64,000 nucleotides of DNA from Xanthobacteraceae bacterium (GTDB lineage: Bacteria > Pseudomonadota > Alphaproteobacteria > Rhizobiales > Xanthobacteraceae). The stretch lies in the NCBI GenBank assembly GCA_029239875.1, contig JARBUD010000004.1:62001-126000 (forward strand), written 5' to 3'. The notes under the pieces are model-generated. The model made no database searches and had not been told where the DNA came from. It saw only the letters and a program-made list of their open reading frames with translations. The position numbers were made by a program, and so were the translations under genes. Numbering within the stretch: position 1 is the first letter of the stretch; every line of letters begins with the position of its first letter. Positions 61,960 to 64,000 of this stretch are shown piece by piece.

Positions 61960-62425
61960 CCTTGTGCGGCTCGATCGACCAAGGCGGCGTGGTTGGCGTG
62001 ACCGGGGTGGAAGCCGGATCGGCGGTCTTGTGTTGTTCGCGCAGATTCAGCCCGCCCTTCAGCCCGACCTGCTCGATCGCGTCGAAGGCGTTGGCGACCC
62101 AGTCCATTGAGGACTGGGGAACCGTCTCCAGGGCCTGCACGGCGTCGGCCGCGGGCAGCACCCATTCGAGAAGGCTGCGGCAGGCGACAAGATGGATGGC
62201 GGGCTCGCCTTCGCCGTAGAACGGCGTGGTGAGTCCGAGAATGAAGCGCGCGAACAGGTAGTTCTGCTCCGGCGCCGACAGCTCCTTGCCGTAGCGTGCC
62301 TCCAGCGCCCTCCAGGCCGGGATGACCTTCGGCAGCAGCACGTCGAGGAAGGGATCGGGTGGCGCTTCCTCACGTGTAGAAAATCTATGAAAATCGAAGT
62401 ATTTTGAGAACTGCCCTACTACCAC
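61937..62425 (-). CDS. Uncharacterised 162-aa protein overlapping the adhesin gene
   Basis: 162 aa from a GTG at 62425 with AGGA about 9 nt upstream; an ATG at 62435 is out of frame. It begins [20 protein letters not shown], has no signal peptide and no membrane helix, and contains helical, Trp- and Leu-rich sequence ([37 protein letters not shown] as region) and a Pro/Thr-rich tail. It overlaps the adhesin start by 23 bp (or 11 bp from the alternative adhesin start), which indicates translational coupling. No family recognised. First gene of the run downstream of AraC, so a cytosolic factor for adhesin expression or a chaperone is possible, but unproven. Confidence 0.6.
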   Translation of the reverse strand: MVVGQFSKYFDFHRFSTREEAPPDPFLDVLLPKVIPAWRALEARYGKELSAPEQNYLFARFILGLTTPFYGEGEPAIHLVACRSLLEWVLPAADAVQALETVPQSSMDWVANAFDAIEQVGLKGGLNLREQHKTADPASTPVTPTTPPWSIEPHKDGTQHDR

Positions 62426-62581
62426 GACAAGTCATCCTGTGTATGCCGGATCACTCAACGCCTCGATGCATCGCCTCCACGTGACGATCATTGTACGACG
62501 ACGACACATAAACTCTGTTGTGGAATATGGACGAGGAATCAGCTCGCTGTATATCTACGAAATACCGAATATTTCTCGTTA

Positions 62582-62599
62582 TCTGACGCTTTTGTCAGA
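62582..62599. promoter_or_regulatory. Inverted repeat in the promoter spacer of the adhesin run
   Basis: TCTGAC and GTCAGA flank GCTTTT. It is about 160 bp upstream of the first gene of the run, in a noticeably AT-richer 378-bp spacer after the AraC gene. A regulator site is plausible; AraC proteins more often use direct half-sites, so binding by the neighbour is not assumed. No gene is supported in the spacer. Confidence 0.3.
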
Positions 62600-62803
62600 A
62601 TGCGATCGCAATTGCTTTGTCGACCAATCCGCACAAAAAAGCCGGCAGGTGCCACCCCATCAGGCGAAGCATTCACCGGTTCCCGAAATGGCGAAAACCC
62701 GTCCCACGCGATCGCACGTCGCGTGTGATTCGGCGGTGCGTCGGCCGAAATGTCAGTTCGACAGTTCCGCGCGCCGCTTCGGCGCGCCACCAACAGGACG
62801 GCA

Positions 62804-63724
62804 TCAGCCGCTCTCGGAACTCCGGATGGCGGAAGGGACGTCGCCCGGAGTTCCCGGACCAAAACGCGCCTCGTCCAGTTGCCGCATCTGGCGATATTGC
62901 TTCGGCAGGGTGCCCCAGACCTGCTTCATCATCGAGGTCATGTGGCTATTGCTGGAAAAGCCGGTGATCTTCGCCACCTCGCTCAGCGGCGCCTCGGTCT
63001 CGACGATCAGATGCCGCGCATAGGCCAACCGCGCTGCGATCACGTATTGGTGCGGCGACTGGCCGGTGGTGTGCTTGAAGGCCCGGGCGAAATGGCTGGG
63101 CGAGAGACCCGCTACCGTCGCGAGCCTCTTCAGGGACAGGCTCTCCGTCAAATGGGCCTGAATGAAATCGTTGACCCGTCGCCAGGCGTTCGACGAAAGA
63201 CCTCCGTTGAATATCGAGGTCGAGCGCCCCTTCAGCGACGAGTAGTTGCGTAGCAGATGGATCGAGAACAGCGTGACCTGGGCATCGAGACTTTCCTCGC
63301 AGCCGAGTTCCTTCGCTTCCATCTCCCGGCGCATCCAGCGCGCCAGCATATGCGCCTGGGCATCGACGACGCCGAGCTTCGGCGGGCGCAGTTCGAAGCT
63401 GTCGCGATCGAACTCCATGCCGGCTAATTGTTCCAGATGCCCCGGATCGACGGCGATGAGCAGGTTCTGCTTTTCCACTACCCAGCGGGCGAAGAGCTCG
63501 CTCTGCACCGGGACGATCTCCAGCGCGCCCGCCGGCGCCAGCGCTTCCATCTTGCGGTCGCTGTTGAGCGCGACCTGCCGCTGTGGCTGGGCGGTGAGCA
63601 GAACCAGCGCCATATGCGTGGAGGCGGTGAAATGGATGGAATTCGGCCCTGTATGGGTACGGGTCACCGCTCCGCCATCGAGCTGGAACTTCGGGCCCCA
63701 CTCATCCGGCACGCCACTCAGCAT
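62804..63724 (-). CDS. AraC family transcriptional regulator
   Basis: 306 aa. The C-terminal two-HTH AraC DNA-binding domain is clear at about residues 188-290: NDFIQAHLTESLSLKRLATVAGLSPSHFARAFKHTTGQSPHQYVIAARLAYARHLI (region) and LSEVAKITGFSSNSHMTSMMKQVWGTLPKQYRQ. The N-terminal part (about 1-170) is a putative ligand domain without a named motif. It lies upstream of the adhesin run on the same strand, separated by 378 bp, so it may control it. Its own promoter lies in 63725 onwards, where I see no gene. Confidence 0.9.
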   Translation of the reverse strand: MLSGVPDEWGPKFQLDGGAVTRTHTGPNSIHFTASTHMALVLLTAQPQRQVALNSDRKMEALAPAGALEIVPVQSELFARWVVEKQNLLIAVDPGHLEQLAGMEFDRDSFELRPPKLGVVDAQAHMLARWMRREMEAKELGCEESLDAQVTLFSIHLLRNYSSLKGRSTSIFNGGLSSNAWRRVNDFIQAHLTESLSLKRLATVAGLSPSHFARAFKHTTGQSPHQYVIAARLAYARHLIVETEAPLSEVAKITGFSSNSHMTSMMKQVWGTLPKQYRQMRQLDEARFGPGTPGDVPSAIRSSESG

Positions 63725-64000
63725 TGATCACCTGATCACTATTCTGGCTGGCGTTTCCCTTTCATTTCCCGCGAAAAAGCGATGCCTCCCTCGACACGCC
63801 TGTCGGAACCCGGTCGAGGAGAAAGCATTTCGCAAAGTAAATCCGGAGACGATCCAGTCTAATTCTGACAATACGGACCATTACAGATATTCCCGCGGCA
63901 ACATATTGCCGATTCGAGAACAGGCTGCTGCCAAACCGGCAACAAGAACGAGACGCCTGCCGCCGCATGCAGTGCCAGCATGTCGCCTGAGAACACCATA
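63725..64000. other. Gene-free end of window
   Basis: 276 bp upstream of the AraC gene. A 68-codon open frame on the minus strand (63762-63968) is Arg- and Cys-rich without domain or ribosome-binding site and is not accepted as a gene. The sequence is AT-richer than the flanking coding sequence, as expected for a promoter region. Confidence 0.5.

Noticed and set aside
58135-62001. 1288-codon open frame on the plus strand opposite the adhesin
   Set aside because: The antisense translation is Arg/Ala/Gly/Asp-rich without any domain, while the minus strand has head repeats, necks and a YadA anchor that cannot arise by chance.
62640-62700. Terminator after the AraC gene (GCCGGC followed by T-run on the minus strand)
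   Set aside because: The minus strand has GCCGGCTTTTTTG, but I cannot find a convincing stem before the T-run, so the call was not made.
56890-63724. Reading the IalB gene as proof of pathogenicity
   Set aside because: IalB-family proteins are common in free-living alphaproteobacteria; the name comes from Bartonella. No secretion system or toxin is near.
63762-63968. 68-codon minus-strand frame at the window end
   Set aside because: Arg/Cys-rich, no ribosome-binding site, no domain, and in the AT-richer promoter region of the AraC gene.

Overview
The window is GC-rich, densely packed alphaproteobacterial chromosome, most likely from the Hyphomicrobiales (Rhizobiales); a Xanthobacteraceae-type organism fits best, but that last step is inference. 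The evidence is a permuted two-piece tmRNA gene with the tag ANDNYAPVAQAA, lineage-restricted families (DUF1013/TrcR, DUF1192, DUF1465, DUF2852, DUF4164, SspB-alpha, IalB), a perfect CtrA-type box, and several families of dispersed palindromes of the kind common in rhizobial genomes. Nearly all of the window is core chromosome. I see no phage, insertion sequence, CRISPR array, rRNA or tRNA.

Layout. 1-6531 (minus): envelope and recombination block tolA (cut by the window edge), tolR, tolQ, ybgC, a DUF2852 protein, a TetR regulator, ruvB, a small membrane protein, ruvA, ruvC. 6657-10829: four accessory genes (aldo/keto reductase, LysR, EamA exporter, TSUP exporter) bracketed by two palindromic repeats; they separate ruvC from yebC. 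10852-16162: yebC, ymdB, 5-formyl-THF cyclo-ligase with a 6S RNA directly upstream, a quinone oxidoreductase, DUF1192, a candidate CtrA-linked sRNA, DUF1465 and rpmE. 16264-22522: ABC exporter, GNAT, a MotA/MotB-like pair, inositol monophosphatase, zapA, DUF4164. 22820-28624: central carbon cluster tkt, gap, pgk and class I fba, with a good sigma70-type promoter in front of tkt and hairpins between genes. 28733-37634: orphan pstB, a large secreted Trp/Gly-rich protein, a thiE-like protein, a Sel1-repeat protein and a membrane PAS-GGDEF-EAL protein with a degenerate GGDEF site. 37660-38097 is a mosaic of nested palindromic repeats. 38121-49153: yqgE, DsbD-alpha, peroxiredoxin, two DUF465 proteins, prpE-type synthetase, trcR, yceI, the ispH-thrB-rnhA-DUF4260 run, rpmJ and a TPR protein. 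49313-54103: folA, amine oxidase, sspB and ssrA (all minus), then two small uncharacterised genes and thyA. 54129-56871: a LysR regulator and a purine permease.

The last 7 kb (56890-63724) is the most distinctive region. An AraC regulator stands in front of a minus-strand run of four tightly spaced or overlapping genes: an uncharacterised 162-aa protein, a 1261-aa YadA-type trimeric autotransporter adhesin, an IalB-family secreted protein and an uncharacterised single-TM protein. It reads as one surface-adhesion unit, and two of its four members have no recognisable family.

Functional links: tmRNA and the adaptor that delivers its tag to ClpXP (sspB) are adjacent on the same strand. folA and thyA, which share the dihydrofolate cycle, lie about 3.5 kb apart on opposite strands. 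rpmE and rpmJ both encode cysteine-free (zinc-independent) ribosomal proteins. Starts were chosen by ribosome-binding site and family alignment, and differ from the longest possible ORF in many cases.
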